Below are positions 28,896 through 37,627 of a stretch of 64,000 nucleotides of DNA, piece by piece. The position numbers and the translations under genes are program-made. Source of the stretch: Parvularcula sp964219355. Its GTDB lineage: Bacteria > Pseudomonadota > Alphaproteobacteria > Caulobacterales > Parvularculaceae. Position 1 is the stretch's first letter. The number at the start of each line of letters is the position of its first letter. The DNA is taken from assembly GCA_964219355.1 (NCBI GenBank), contig CAXPOZ010000005.1, positions 186,001 through 250,000 on the forward strand, in the 5' to 3' direction. The notes below the pieces were generated by a model that was given only the letters and a program-made list of their open reading frames with translations, had not been told where the DNA came from and searched no databases.

Positions 28896-31057
28896 TCCGC
28901 ACATCTCTCATCGCGCTCTGCCTGCTCGGCGCCGCCTCAGGCGCCATGGCACAGCCTTCCCTCATCCTGACAGAGGATGGCGTCGACGCCGTTCAGGCCA
29001 CGAAAGAGTATCCCCCTCTTTTTGCCAAAGCCTATCGTCAGGCGGAGACTCGCGTCGCACGTAGTATCCGTGACGGGCTCATCGTCCCTGTCCCCACCGA
29101 CCCCGGCGGCGGCTATACGCATGAACGGCACAAGGAGAACTACAAGATCATCCATGATGCCGGCCTGCTCTATCAGTTCACGGGTGAGCAGAAATATCTG
29201 GATCACGCAGAGGCCTATCTCCTTGCCTATGCGGATATGTATACGGACCTTCCCTTACATCCTGAGCGTAAGAACCAGGCTCCAGGCAAGCTCTTCTGGC
29301 AAAGCCTGAATGAGGCGGTGTGGCTTGTTTATTCGATACAAGGGTATGACGCGATCCGCGACGATCTTTCCCCTCAATCGCGGGAGCGGATCGAGACAGA
29401 GCTTCTCCGCCCGATGGCTGAGTTCCTGTCGACTGAATCGCCTGAGACCTTCCGCAAGATCCACAATCACGGCACCTGGGCCGCTGCCTCCGTCGGCATG
29501 ACGGGCTATGCGCTGGGTGATCCTGAACTGGTCGAACGCTCTCTCATGGGGCTCGACAAGGATGGGACGAGCGGTTTTCTGGCCCAGCTCGACCAGCTAT
29601 TCTCCCCGGACGGATATTACACCGAAGGCCCCTATTATCAGCGTTACGCGCTGATGCCTTTCGTCCTCTTCGGTCAGGCGATTGAGAATAACGAGCCGGA
29701 GCGCAAGATTTTCGAATACCGCGAAGGCATTCTTCTGAAAGCCATTACCTCGACCGTCCAACAAAGCTATGGCGGCAAATTCTTCCCGATCAATGACGCG
29801 ATCCGGGAGAAAGGTCTGGATACGATCGAACTGGTTTACGGCGTTGCTGCGGCCTATTCACTCACCGGTGATAAGGGGCTTCTTTCCATTGCCGAGCAGC
29901 AGGGCGTGACCGTCCTGACGGGCGATGGGCTCAATGTCGCAACCAGCGTCGCAAAAGGCAATGCCGAGCCCTTCAGCTATGAGACGATGATCCTGAGCGA
30001 CGGTCCTGACGGTGAACAGGGCGGCCTTGCGATCCTTCGTATGGGGAAAGGCGAAGACGCCCAGACCGTCGTTGCCAAACACACCAGCCAGGGCATGGGG
30101 CATGGGCATTTCGATAAGCTGGCCCTGATCCTCTATGATGGTGGTCAGGAAATCCTGACCGATTATGGTGCAGCCCGATTCCTCAACGTTCCGTCCAAGG
30201 ATGGTGGACGTTATTTGCCGGAGAATACAAGCTGGGCCAAGCAAACAGTCGCACACAACACGGTTGTTGTGAATGAGACGACCCATTTTGACGGCGACTG
30301 GGAACGGGCACAGGAGAGCTGGCCGACTATCCGATTCTTCGAAACATCGGATGAGGTCAATATCGTCTCCGCAACCATTGGCGATGCCTATCCGGATACG
30401 GATCTCACGCGGACCAGTCTACAGATTACGACCGATGACACGCGCGCACCGCTGCTCGTCGATGTCTTTGATGTCGAGCCCCCGAAGAGATCGACCATCG
30501 ATCTACCATTCTATTTCTCAGGTCAGTTGACAGATACGGACCTTCCCTTGCGCCGTTATAATGCCCGCCAGACGGCATTGGGAGACAAGAATGGCTACCA
30601 GCATCTTTGGACCGAAGCGGTCGCCGACACACCGGACGGTCACAGCCGTTTTACGTGGCTGAACAAAGACCGTTTCTACACCTATCATTCACTGACATCT
30701 GACGCGGGTGAGGCCCGAATCGTCCGGATCGGCGCGAATGATCCCAATTTTAATCTGCGCTCGCAGCAGGGCATTATGATCCGCCTGAAGGACAGCAAGA
30801 CGGCTCGGTTCATCTCGGTTTTCGAGCCGCACGGCACTTATGATCCTGCGCAGGAATTCACGGTCGAAAGCGAAAGCCAGATCACTTCTCTTCAGAGCAC
30901 GCATAAAAACCGTGCCTCCCTTATCAGGATTGAGTTCTCCGGCGGTGAGGCACTGGTGATCGGTCTGGGTGAAGAGCCTTCCGACAAGAAACACACACTT
31001 ACCCACGATGGCCGGACATATTCCTGGACCGGTTTCTACAAAATCTTCAGGGAGTAG
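28892..31057 (+). CDS. PL17 family oligoalginate lyase (heparinase II/III fold)
   Basis: A 721-residue exo-type oligoalginate lyase. A signal peptide (LLGAASGAMAQ) is followed by an alpha/alpha barrel with the conserved NHGTWAAASVGM (Asn and His for substrate and catalysis) and YYTEGPYYQRYALMPF (catalytic Tyr). A C-terminal heparinase II/III beta domain contains GHGHFDKLALILYDGG. PL17 enzymes release unsaturated monouronate from oligomers, so this enzyme should finish the work of PL6 and PL7 in the periplasm. It starts with GTG overlapping the PL6 stop, and kdgF follows 5 bp after it. Confidence 0.93.
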   Translation: MIRTSLIALCLLGAASGAMAQPSLILTEDGVDAVQATKEYPPLFAKAYRQAETRVARSIRDGLIVPVPTDPGGGYTHERHKENYKIIHDAGLLYQFTGEQKYLDHAEAYLLAYADMYTDLPLHPERKNQAPGKLFWQSLNEAVWLVYSIQGYDAIRDDLSPQSRERIETELLRPMAEFLSTESPETFRKIHNHGTWAAASVGMTGYALGDPELVERSLMGLDKDGTSGFLAQLDQLFSPDGYYTEGPYYQRYALMPFVLFGQAIENNEPERKIFEYREGILLKAITSTVQQSYGGKFFPINDAIREKGLDTIELVYGVAAAYSLTGDKGLLSIAEQQGVTVLTGDGLNVATSVAKGNAEPFSYETMILSDGPDGEQGGLAILRMGKGEDAQTVVAKHTSQGMGHGHFDKLALILYDGGQEILTDYGAARFLNVPSKDGGRYLPENTSWAKQTVAHNTVVVNETTHFDGDWERAQESWPTIRFFETSDEVNIVSATIGDAYPDTDLTRTSLQITTDDTRAPLLVDVFDVEPPKRSTIDLPFYFSGQLTDTDLPLRRYNARQTALGDKNGYQHLWTEAVADTPDGHSRFTWLNKDRFYTYHSLTSDAGEARIVRIGANDPNFNLRSQQGIMIRLKDSKTARFISVFEPHGTYDPAQEFTVESESQITSLQSTHKNRASLIRIEFSGGEALVIGLGEEPSDKKHTLTHDGRTYSWTGFYKIFRE

Positions 31058-31062
31058 AGAAA

Positions 31063-31473
31063 ATGTCCTCAACCGTTCAGGAGAACGATGCCCCCAATCC
31101 AGGCGATGAATTGCGGCCCTTCTTTGTAAAGACCAATCCCGCCGGTGCGGAGGATGTGGCCCCCGGCATTAAACGCCAGATCCTCGGCTATGGCGACACG
31201 ATCATGGGCGTGCGCGTCTGGTTCTCTAAAGGTGCGGTTGGCGAAACCCACGCGCATTTTCACGCCCAGATGGCTTACGTTGAGTCCGGACAGTTTCGGG
31301 TCACCGTCGGGGAGAGGGAAATGGTACTCTCCGCTGGGGACAGTTTCTATGCGCCGCCGAACACAATGCATGGCGCTGTTTGCCTTGAGGATGGTGTCCT
31401 GATCGATGTCTTCTCGCCTGCCCGCCAGGACTTCCTTGAACCGCAAGACGAAACCAGTTCGTATGGCAAGTAA
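31063..31473 (+). CDS. kdgF: KdgF-like cupin
   Basis: A 136-residue single-domain cupin. The metal ligands are visible as His63/65/67 and Gln69 in ETHAHFHAQMAYV, and His103 in PPNTMHGAV. The ending DVFSPARQDFL is the KdgF pattern. KdgF proteins speed opening of unsaturated uronate monomers to the linear keto form. Its place directly after PL17, whose product is that monomer, fits this well. There is no signal peptide, so it should act in the cytoplasm. It ends the PL6-PL17-kdgF unit. Confidence 0.85.
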   Translation: MSSTVQENDAPNPGDELRPFFVKTNPAGAEDVAPGIKRQILGYGDTIMGVRVWFSKGAVGETHAHFHAQMAYVESGQFRVTVGEREMVLSAGDSFYAPPNTMHGAVCLEDGVLIDVFSPARQDFLEPQDETSSYGK

Positions 31474-31547
31474 CCCTGTTCGCAGTGCCGCTTACCCGCC
31501 GCTGTCGTCTGCCGCTAAAGGCGGCACACCGGGAAATTAAAGCAGCA

Positions 31548-31569
31548 TCTGGCGAATAAATTCGCCAGA
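31548..31569. promoter_or_regulatory. 22-bp perfect dyad between kdgF and the TRAP genes
   Basis: Inverted repeat with 10-bp arms TCTGGCGAAT and ATTCGCCAGA around AA, within the 258-bp gap before dctP. No T-tract follows, so an operator or RNA hairpin is likelier than a terminator. A smaller hairpin, TGCCGCTAAAGGCGGCA (31509-31525 region), precedes it and may end the kdgF transcript. Confidence 0.5.
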
Positions 31570-31731
31570 CATGCTATGACGAGAACCCGACCATAAAAAG
31601 ATAAATTGAGGGAGCGCGGAGAATAACCAACAACAATGGCCCCATGACTCAGCAACATTCATTGGGCCTGATCATTCTCCCCAACGACGTATGAAGAAAA
31701 TGACCTTCCAGACCGACCAATGGAGGCTGGC

Positions 31732-32736
31732 TTGAACATCAGGCGCCGAGACCTTGGCACATTACTGGCTGGCGGATCGCTTGCTCTTGCCGGCTGTTCA
31801 GATGCTGGCGGGTCATCCGATCGCGTCCTTTTCTCTGCAGATGCACTGCCGGACGGCTATCCAACCGTCGAAGCAGTCAAATTCATGGGCAAATACCTCG
31901 CTGAGAAAAGCGATGGGCGCCTGACTATCCGGACCTATCCTGGCGGGCAGCTTGGCTCGGAAGGCAGCACGATCGAGATCGCCATGTTCGGCGGCCTCGA
32001 CATGACCCGCACATTCAGCGCCGCGCTCAACAATATCGCTCCACTGACGAAACTCTTCAGCCTGCCTTTTCTGTTCCGCTCGACCGCCCACCAACGCGAG
32101 GTGGTGGATGGCGAAGTCGGCGAGGCCATCCTTGAATCGCTTACGGACTATCGCCTGCGCGGGCTTGCAGTTTATGACACAGGCGGTCGCGGCTTTTATA
32201 CAACCGAACGGGCCATCCCTCATCCATCGGCTCTAGAGGGGCTGAAGATCAGGGTGCCGAACTCCGATATCTATCTGGCGACGATCCGGGCGCTGGGGGC
32301 GAACCCAACCCCGATGAATTTCAGCGAAGTCTATCAGGGCCTCGTCCAGAAAGTCATCGACGGCGCGGAGAATAACTGGCCCAGCTATATCAGTACCCGC
32401 CATTATGAGGTTGCGCCCTATTTCTCCGAGACGGGCCATTTTATGACGCCTGACATGCTTATCATGAGCCTGAGAACATGGGAGAATTTCTCACCTGAAG
32501 ATCAGGCACTGGTCAAAGAAGCCGCACGCGCATCCGTCACTGTCATGCGAAATCTGTGGGACCAGCGGGTGGCCGATTCCAAAGCCGCGCTTCTTGCCAG
32601 TGGCGGCGAGATGCTCTCCGACATCAATACCGAACCCTTCCGTGAGCTGATGGGACCTGTTTATGAGCAGTTCGTGACGCCTGAACTCAAACCCTATCTT
32701 GAGGAAATCGAGCGTATTGCGGAGGCCTCAGCATGA
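31732..32736 (+). CDS. dctP: TRAP transporter substrate-binding protein (DctP family)
   Basis: A 334-residue extracytoplasmic solute receptor. From a TTG start it reads MNIRRRDLGTLLAGGSLALAGC, with an arginine-rich n-region and a lipobox ending at Cys22, so it is probably a lipoprotein. The DctP fold shows as GQLGSEGSTIEIAMFG, LFSLPFLFRS and GLKIRVPNSDIYLATIRALGANPTPMNFSEVYQGLVQKVIDGAENNW; the Arg in KIRVP is the usual carboxylate clamp. GGAGG sits 5 bases before the TTG, whereas the in-frame ATG at 31720 has no site. It overlaps dctQ by 4 bp. The ligand is probably an alginate-derived uronate. Confidence 0.88.
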   Translation: MNIRRRDLGTLLAGGSLALAGCSDAGGSSDRVLFSADALPDGYPTVEAVKFMGKYLAEKSDGRLTIRTYPGGQLGSEGSTIEIAMFGGLDMTRTFSAALNNIAPLTKLFSLPFLFRSTAHQREVVDGEVGEAILESLTDYRLRGLAVYDTGGRGFYTTERAIPHPSALEGLKIRVPNSDIYLATIRALGANPTPMNFSEVYQGLVQKVIDGAENNWPSYISTRHYEVAPYFSETGHFMTPDMLIMSLRTWENFSPEDQALVKEAARASVTVMRNLWDQRVADSKAALLASGGEMLSDINTEPFRELMGPVYEQFVTPELKPYLEEIERIAEASA

Positions 32737-33212
32737 AATTCCTGATTGATAGCCTCAGCCGGCTGGCCCTTTTCATCAGCTCGCTCTGCATCGTCGCCAT
32801 GACGGGCATCATCACCTATCAGGTGGTCGCCCGTTACGTTTATAATGCGAGCCCGGCCTGGTCAGAACGCCTGTCGCTTGTGCTCCTCACTTATCTCGTC
32901 TTTTTCGGCAACGCTGTTGGGGTGCGCGAGAAATTCCATATACGTATCGATGCACTGCGGAATGCTGTGCCTGCGCCCTTGGGCAAATTTTTCGAGATCA
33001 TCGCTCATATGGCTGTGGCGATTGCGGGGCTGGTCCTGCTGGTAGCCGGGGTCCAGCTCACCACCGCCCTCTGGGCCTTTGCCGTGCCGGCGCTTGGCAT
33101 CCCGAGGGGGCTCGTCCTCCTGCCGATCCCCATCGCCGGGGCCATGATCACCCTCTTTTCCGTCGCGCATCTCTTCGGCGTGACGGATCGCACAGAACAG
33201 AAGGCGGGCTGA
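32733..33212 (+). CDS. dctQ: TRAP transporter small permease (DctQ)
   Basis: A 159-residue protein with four membrane segments (about residues 10-30, 45-65, 88-108, 125-148). The family features RYVYNASPAWSERLSLVLLTYLVFFGNAVGVRE are present. It pairs with the large permease that starts 1 bp after its stop, and overlaps dctP at its start. Confidence 0.92.
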   Translation: MKFLIDSLSRLALFISSLCIVAMTGIITYQVVARYVYNASPAWSERLSLVLLTYLVFFGNAVGVREKFHIRIDALRNAVPAPLGKFFEIIAHMAVAIAGLVLLVAGVQLTTALWAFAVPALGIPRGLVLLPIPIAGAMITLFSVAHLFGVTDRTEQKAG

Positions 33213-33213
33213 C

Positions 33214-34488
33214 ATGGAACTTGTTGTCCTTTTGCTGAGCCTTCTCGGCCTGCTGGCGATCGGCGTCCCCGTCGCCTTCGCCCTCCTTATTGCCTCCATG
33301 GTGGTCTTCGCCCTGCTAGGCCTCAACCCGCTCGTCGCGGTACAGAGATTATCCGCAGGCATTGATGTCTTCACACTGATGGCCGTCCCGTTCTTTGTCT
33401 TTGCGGGCGATCTGATGACCCAGACGGGCATTGCGACCCGGCTGATCCGTGTTGCCGAAGGGCTCTTCGGTCGCGTTCGCGGCGGGCTCGGCCATGTGAA
33501 TGTCGGCGCCTCCATGATGTTTGGCGCGGTTTCAGGCTCCGCCATCGCCAGTGTCTCCGCCATCGGCTCGACCATGATCCCGATCATGGAAGAAAAGGGC
33601 TATGACAGATCATTCTCCGTCAATGTAACGTCGGCGGCGGCGATCCTTGGCCTAATCATTCCGCCCAGCCACAATATGATCATTTATGCAGCGGCCTCGG
33701 GCATCTCGATTTCGATCGGCGATCTCTTTGTGGCTGGCATCCTGCCCGGGCTTCTCTGCGGCCTTGCGCTGATGATCACCGTGTCGATTATCGCCGCCAA
33801 AAAGGGCTATCCCAAGGGCGTTTTCCCGGGCTTCCGCGCACTTCTTTATTCGGCGATTGCTGCCCTGCCCGGCCTGATGACAGCCGTCATCATCGTTGTC
33901 GGCATTCTGGGCGGGGTCTTCACCCCGACCGAAAGCTCGGCTATCGCGATCATCTATACGCTGATCATCGGGCTTCTGGTCTATCGGACGCTTGGTATCC
34001 GGCAGTTCCGTGCCGCAGTCGTCAGCTCGGCCAAGACCACTTCCATGATCATGCTGATCATCGGTGCAGCAGCGGCCTTTGGCTGGCTCCTCGCCCTTCT
34101 CGAGGCGCCGCGCATGATGTCTGATTTCATTCTGGGCCTGACAGATTCACCTTTCATGATCCTGGCACTGATCCTTCTCTGCCTGCTCCTGCTCGGCACC
34201 TTCATGGACATGGCGCCACTGATCATCATCGTGACGCCCATATTCCTGCCGGTCGTGCAGTCAATCGGAGTAGATCCCGTGCATTTCGGCATCATCATGA
34301 TGCTCGCGCTGGGGATCGGCACGATCACCCCACCGGTCGGTACGGTTCTCTTTGTTGCCTCGGCTGTCGGAAAGATGCGGGTCGAAGATACGGTGAAGAC
34401 AATGTGGCCGTTCTATCTTGCCCTACTCATCTGCCTGCTGATCGTCACTTATGTGCCGCAGATATCGCTTCTGCTCGTTGGATCCTGA
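33214..34488 (+). CDS. dctM: TRAP transporter large permease (DctM)
   Basis: A 424-residue inner-membrane protein with about 12 hydrophobic segments. The typical AVPFFVFAGDLM, GAVSGSAIASVSAIGSTMIP, LIIPPSHNMIIYA and GVFTPTESSAIAI motifs are all present. It drives Na+- or H+-coupled import of an organic acid delivered by DctP. Placed between kdgF and the PL7 lyase, it likely brings unsaturated uronate or DEH into the cytoplasm. Other alginate systems use ABC or sodium-solute symporters instead. Confidence 0.93.
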   Translation: MELVVLLLSLLGLLAIGVPVAFALLIASMVVFALLGLNPLVAVQRLSAGIDVFTLMAVPFFVFAGDLMTQTGIATRLIRVAEGLFGRVRGGLGHVNVGASMMFGAVSGSAIASVSAIGSTMIPIMEEKGYDRSFSVNVTSAAAILGLIIPPSHNMIIYAAASGISISIGDLFVAGILPGLLCGLALMITVSIIAAKKGYPKGVFPGFRALLYSAIAALPGLMTAVIIVVGILGGVFTPTESSAIAIIYTLIIGLLVYRTLGIRQFRAAVVSSAKTTSMIMLIIGAAAAFGWLLALLEAPRMMSDFILGLTDSPFMILALILLCLLLLGTFMDMAPLIIIVTPIFLPVVQSIGVDPVHFGIIMMLALGIGTITPPVGTVLFVASAVGKMRVEDTVKTMWPFYLALLICLLIVTYVPQISLLLVGS

Positions 34489-34543
34489 GGGGCGGCCACC
34501 ATTTTGTCCGCCCCTGTCACAAACTGAAAAATGGGAGGTGAAA

Positions 34544-35641
34544 ATGCCTCAGATCGTAACATCACACTGCACAGGTCTCGCATTACTCGGGCTCACCAGC
34601 ATCGCGGCAGTGTCGACCGCTAATGCCGAGACGAAAGTGCCTGCGACGAAAGTGCCTGCGGCCCATTTCGATCTCAGCCAGTGGAATCTGACCCTGCCGC
34701 AAGACGATAATCGCGATAACAAGCCCGATACGATCACTGTCAAAGAGCTTCAGGACTATTCGCACCCGGATTTCTTCTATCTCGACGAGGAGGACCATCT
34801 CGTATTTGCCTCGCCGAACAAGGCGATCACGACGAAGAACTCGACCAACACCAGAAGCGAGCTGCGTGAAATGCTTCGTGGCACGAATAAGCGCTATAAA
34901 ACGGCCGGTTATGAGAATAACTGGGCGGTCGAGGCGCGAAAAGGTTCAGAAAAATACGGGCGTATCGGCGGCAAGCTCGAGGCGACCCTCAAGGTTGATC
35001 ATGTTTCGCGCAACGCCGGGCGGCCGGAGAAAGCCGCCGCCTATTCCGCCGTTGTCGGACAGATCCACGCGATCAAATATGATGATACATCGAGCGGCTT
35101 TGGATTCGGCAATGAGCCGATCAAGGTCTATTACAAGAAATGGCCCGATCACGAGACAGGGTCAGTCTTCTGGACCTATGAGCGTAATCTCGCAAAAGGC
35201 AATCCGCTGCGAAAAGACATTGCTTATCCCGTTTTCGGCTTCACCTGGGAGAACCCTAATGATCCGAGAGCGGACGGCATCGCGCTCGGTGAAGAGTTCA
35301 GCTACACGATCAATGTTCACCGCAACACGATGTATCTGACATTTGAGAATGAGCGCTTAGGCACCGTCACCTACACCAAAAGCCTGATCAGCAATGTCGA
35401 TCCTTACGGCCATGTCGATGAGGACGATAATCCGTACAGCTATGGCGGAGATTCCCTCTATTTCAAGGCGGGGATCTATAATCAGTGCAGCGCCTCAACG
35501 GCGGAAGGCTTCTGGTATGCCGCCTGCCCCGGTACCGGTGACTGGACAACCGACAAGGCCGATGGCAATTACGCGCAAGCGACCTTCTCCCGCATCGTTC
35601 AGGGGCCATCAGAGGCACCCGCGGGACAAGCGCAGGAGTGA
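34544..35641 (+). CDS. PL7 family alginate lyase
   Basis: A 365-residue exported endo-type lyase with the jelly-roll PL7 fold. The signal peptide runs to ANAE (about residue 29). All three family motifs are present: RSELRE (104-109), QIH (173-175) and YFKAGIYNQ (306-314). QIH with Ile is usually linked to G-containing substrates. The ATG at 34544 has GGGAGG 5 bases upstream. It follows dctM by 55 bp. A 15-bp tandem repeat makes TKVPATKVPA at the mature N-terminus. Confidence 0.93.
   Translation: MPQIVTSHCTGLALLGLTSIAAVSTANAETKVPATKVPAAHFDLSQWNLTLPQDDNRDNKPDTITVKELQDYSHPDFFYLDEEDHLVFASPNKAITTKNSTNTRSELREMLRGTNKRYKTAGYENNWAVEARKGSEKYGRIGGKLEATLKVDHVSRNAGRPEKAAAYSAVVGQIHAIKYDDTSSGFGFGNEPIKVYYKKWPDHETGSVFWTYERNLAKGNPLRKDIAYPVFGFTWENPNDPRADGIALGEEFSYTINVHRNTMYLTFENERLGTVTYTKSLISNVDPYGHVDEDDNPYSYGGDSLYFKAGIYNQCSASTAEGFWYAACPGTGDWTTDKADGNYAQATFSRIVQGPSEAPAGQAQE
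34631..34660 (+). repeat. 15-bp in-frame tandem duplication in PL7 gene
   Basis: ACGAAAGTGCCTGCG occurs twice in a row (34631-34645, 34646-34660), coding TKVPA twice just after the signal peptide. It keeps the reading frame. Confidence 0.95.
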
Positions 35642-36017
35642 TGGTCAGTTTAATGATTTTCCGTTCCACGAATGGAAGATCATCTTTCAATTGATGATGA
35701 CGAAGATCGCGAGAACGTGCATTTCGATTACGCTCAAGGCACCGCACCTGCCGGTCATGGGTGACTATGGGCCACAACGCATCCGTCTTCGTCGCGATGC
35801 GACTTCGACGTGGCAGCCTTCGCCCGCGCTAATGGAGAATACGCTTCGAGCCGAAACTCGTTTCTTGGCTGGCTTGCCAAGCCGTAGCCCTAAAAGGGCG
35901 AAGGCTGGTGGGCGATGAGAGACTCGAACTGTCGCGCCGGAGGCGCGCATCTTTGAACAAGGGAGTTCGGCTTCGCCTACGCCGCTGAGCGGCAATATCG
36001 GCTGTTCCCGGAGGATA
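35642..36017. other. 376-bp non-coding region between PL7 and tRNA-Val
   Basis: No credible complete gene. A hairpin at 35653-35683 (ATGAT and TTCC arms against GGAA and ATCAT, with one-base bulges) lies just after the PL7 stop and may end that transcript. A 25-bp copy of the tRNA-Val 3' end lies at 35906-35930, followed by a GCGCGCC/GGCGCGC-like hairpin. Short open frames here look spurious. Confidence 0.6.
35906..35930 (-). repeat. partial copy of the tRNA-Val 3' end
   Basis: These 25 bp are identical to 36018-36042, the 3' end of tRNA-Val including the CCA complement and the T-arm. The similarity stops abruptly. Such copies commonly mark integration at tRNA genes, or arise by local duplication. 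Confidence 0.85.
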
Positions 36018-36093
<76 letters not shown>

Positions 36094-36127
36094 TTCAGTG
36101 CTCCGTTAGCGGAACACGGAAACTTTG

Positions 36128-36589
36128 TCAGCCGCGTTGCGGCTCTTCTTCACCGGCAGGTTCTTCGCCGCCGGTCGTCGTTGCCGGGACATCATCACCC
36201 GGAATGCTGTCTGTCGGGTCCGGCAGGACCACTTCGGGATCGGTTACAGGTGCTGCATCCTCATCGCCGAAATCGAAAATGTCATCCGCGTCGATGTCGC
36301 CGATATCGCCTTCCTGCCCGCTTTCCTCACCGGTCAGCTGGTCGAGGATATCCTGTTCGGTGACCCCACGATCAGAGGTGATCGCCAACAGGACCGAGGT
36401 CGTAAAGAACGCGGCTGCCAGCAGCGTCGTTGAACGGGTCAGCGCATTCGCGGCGCCGCGGCCAGACATCATGCCGCCGCCTCCACCGCCGCCCATACCC
36501 AGCGCGCCGCCTTCGGAGCGCTGCAGGAGGACGACGCCAACAAGGGCGATCACAAGAAGAGTATGAATGGTCAGCAGTACGGCAGTCAT
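36128..36589 (-). CDS. secG: preprotein translocase subunit SecG
   Basis: A 153-residue protein. The SecG core is residues 1-80: membrane segment, then VLLQRSEGGALGMGGGGGGGMMSGRGAANALTRSTTLLAAAFF, then a second membrane segment. A long acidic, proline-rich tail follows, common in alphaproteobacterial SecG. It lies downstream of tpiA and a hydrolase gene in one leftward unit, 34 bp before tRNA-Val. Confidence 0.93.
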   Translation of the reverse strand: MTAVLLTIHTLLVIALVGVVLLQRSEGGALGMGGGGGGGMMSGRGAANALTRSTTLLAAAFFTTSVLLAITSDRGVTEQDILDQLTGEESGQEGDIGDIDADDIFDFGDEDAAPVTDPEVVLPDPTDSIPGDDVPATTTGGEEPAGEEEPQRG

Positions 36590-36613
36590 GAATGGGGTCC
36601 TGGATCCAGCGCG

Positions 36614-37627
36614 TCACGCGCCCGGGAAAACAGAGGTAAGTCGTCGAAGCGCGCCTTGTAAGGGCGAACGTCCCTGATTTGCAAGCCGCGTATCGAGGCG
36701 ATGTATCGCCTCCATCACTTCATCGGGATGAGTATGGTGCAGTGCGTGCCCGCCGCCATCAATGACTTCAAGATTGAGGCCACCGATCTGGCTGTCGAGC
36801 GAGCGCGCATGGATCGAGGTCATCACCGTCATATCATGGGTGCCGGCCACCGCTTCGATCGGCAGATCAAGCTCGTCATAACGGTCCGCCATCGCGAACA
36901 ACTGCTCATAAAGCCGGACGATGTCCTCATTATTGTAAAGGAAGTGACGAGGCCGGAAGGTCAGCGGCACGCGCGTGCGGGTGAAATAGCGATTGGCATT
37001 CTTGCTGCCGCGCAAGGCCCGCGCAACGCCGCGCGGAGAGCCGTAGCGGCCATAAAGCGCAATGAAGGTCCGCCGGAAGAGCCAACCGTAAAGCGGATTG
37101 ATCCCGACTCTGTTGTACCAGCTGACCCCGCCCGGCCAGGGATGGGTGACGGCCGCGACAAGAACCAGCCCAGAAATATCCTGAGGGTAATCGAGCGCAT
37201 ACCGGAGCGCGACCGCCCCGCCATAGCTCTGGCCGAGGACAATTGGCTTTTCGATGCCAGCTTCCCTCAGCGCCTCGTGGATCTGGGCAGCCTGAACATC
37301 AAGACGCCAGCCATCTTCGGAGCGGTCAGAAAATCCGTGGCCCGGCCGATCGGGGATGAAGACGTCCCGCTCAGCCTCCAGCCTTGAGGCCATATCCATT
37401 TCCATATCGAGCGCATTGGTCGTCGAACCATGGATCAGGACGATGGGCGTTTTAGCGGCCTCTCCACTGCCCCCGCGGCGAATGACATGCATCATGCCGC
37501 GGGAAGTCTTGATCATCTCGCCCGCCGGCGGCTTGGCCCGCGTCACCCGCCGTTCCATCCAGTAAGACCAGAGGATCACGAACAGGGTCAGGGCCAGACC
37601 GATATTAAAGACGAGCGAATGAGGCAT
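36614..37627 (-). CDS. alpha/beta hydrolase
   Basis: A 337-residue protein with an N-terminal membrane anchor (residues 5-24) and an alpha/beta hydrolase fold. VLIHGSTTNALDM is the oxyanion segment, GQSYGGAVA the nucleophile elbow with Ser, and the late His lies in GGGHALHHTHPDEV. An Asp in the preceding GTHDMTVM completes the triad. The substrate is unknown. Its ATG shares a base with the tpiA stop. Confidence 0.88.
   Translation of the reverse strand: MPHSLVFNIGLALTLFVILWSYWMERRVTRAKPPAGEMIKTSRGMMHVIRRGGSGEAAKTPIVLIHGSTTNALDMEMDMASRLEAERDVFIPDRPGHGFSDRSEDGWRLDVQAAQIHEALREAGIEKPIVLGQSYGGAVALRYALDYPQDISGLVLVAAVTHPWPGGVSWYNRVGINPLYGWLFRRTFIALYGRYGSPRGVARALRGSKNANRYFTRTRVPLTFRPRHFLYNNEDIVRLYEQLFAMADRYDELDLPIEAVAGTHDMTVMTSIHARSLDSQIGGLNLEVIDGGGHALHHTHPDEVMEAIHRLDTRLANQGRSPLQGALRRLTSVFPGA

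Noticed and set aside
35642..35905. Possible gene remnant after PL7
   Set aside because: Short stretches read like protein (DDDEDRENVHFDYAQG) but need several frame changes and show no family match.
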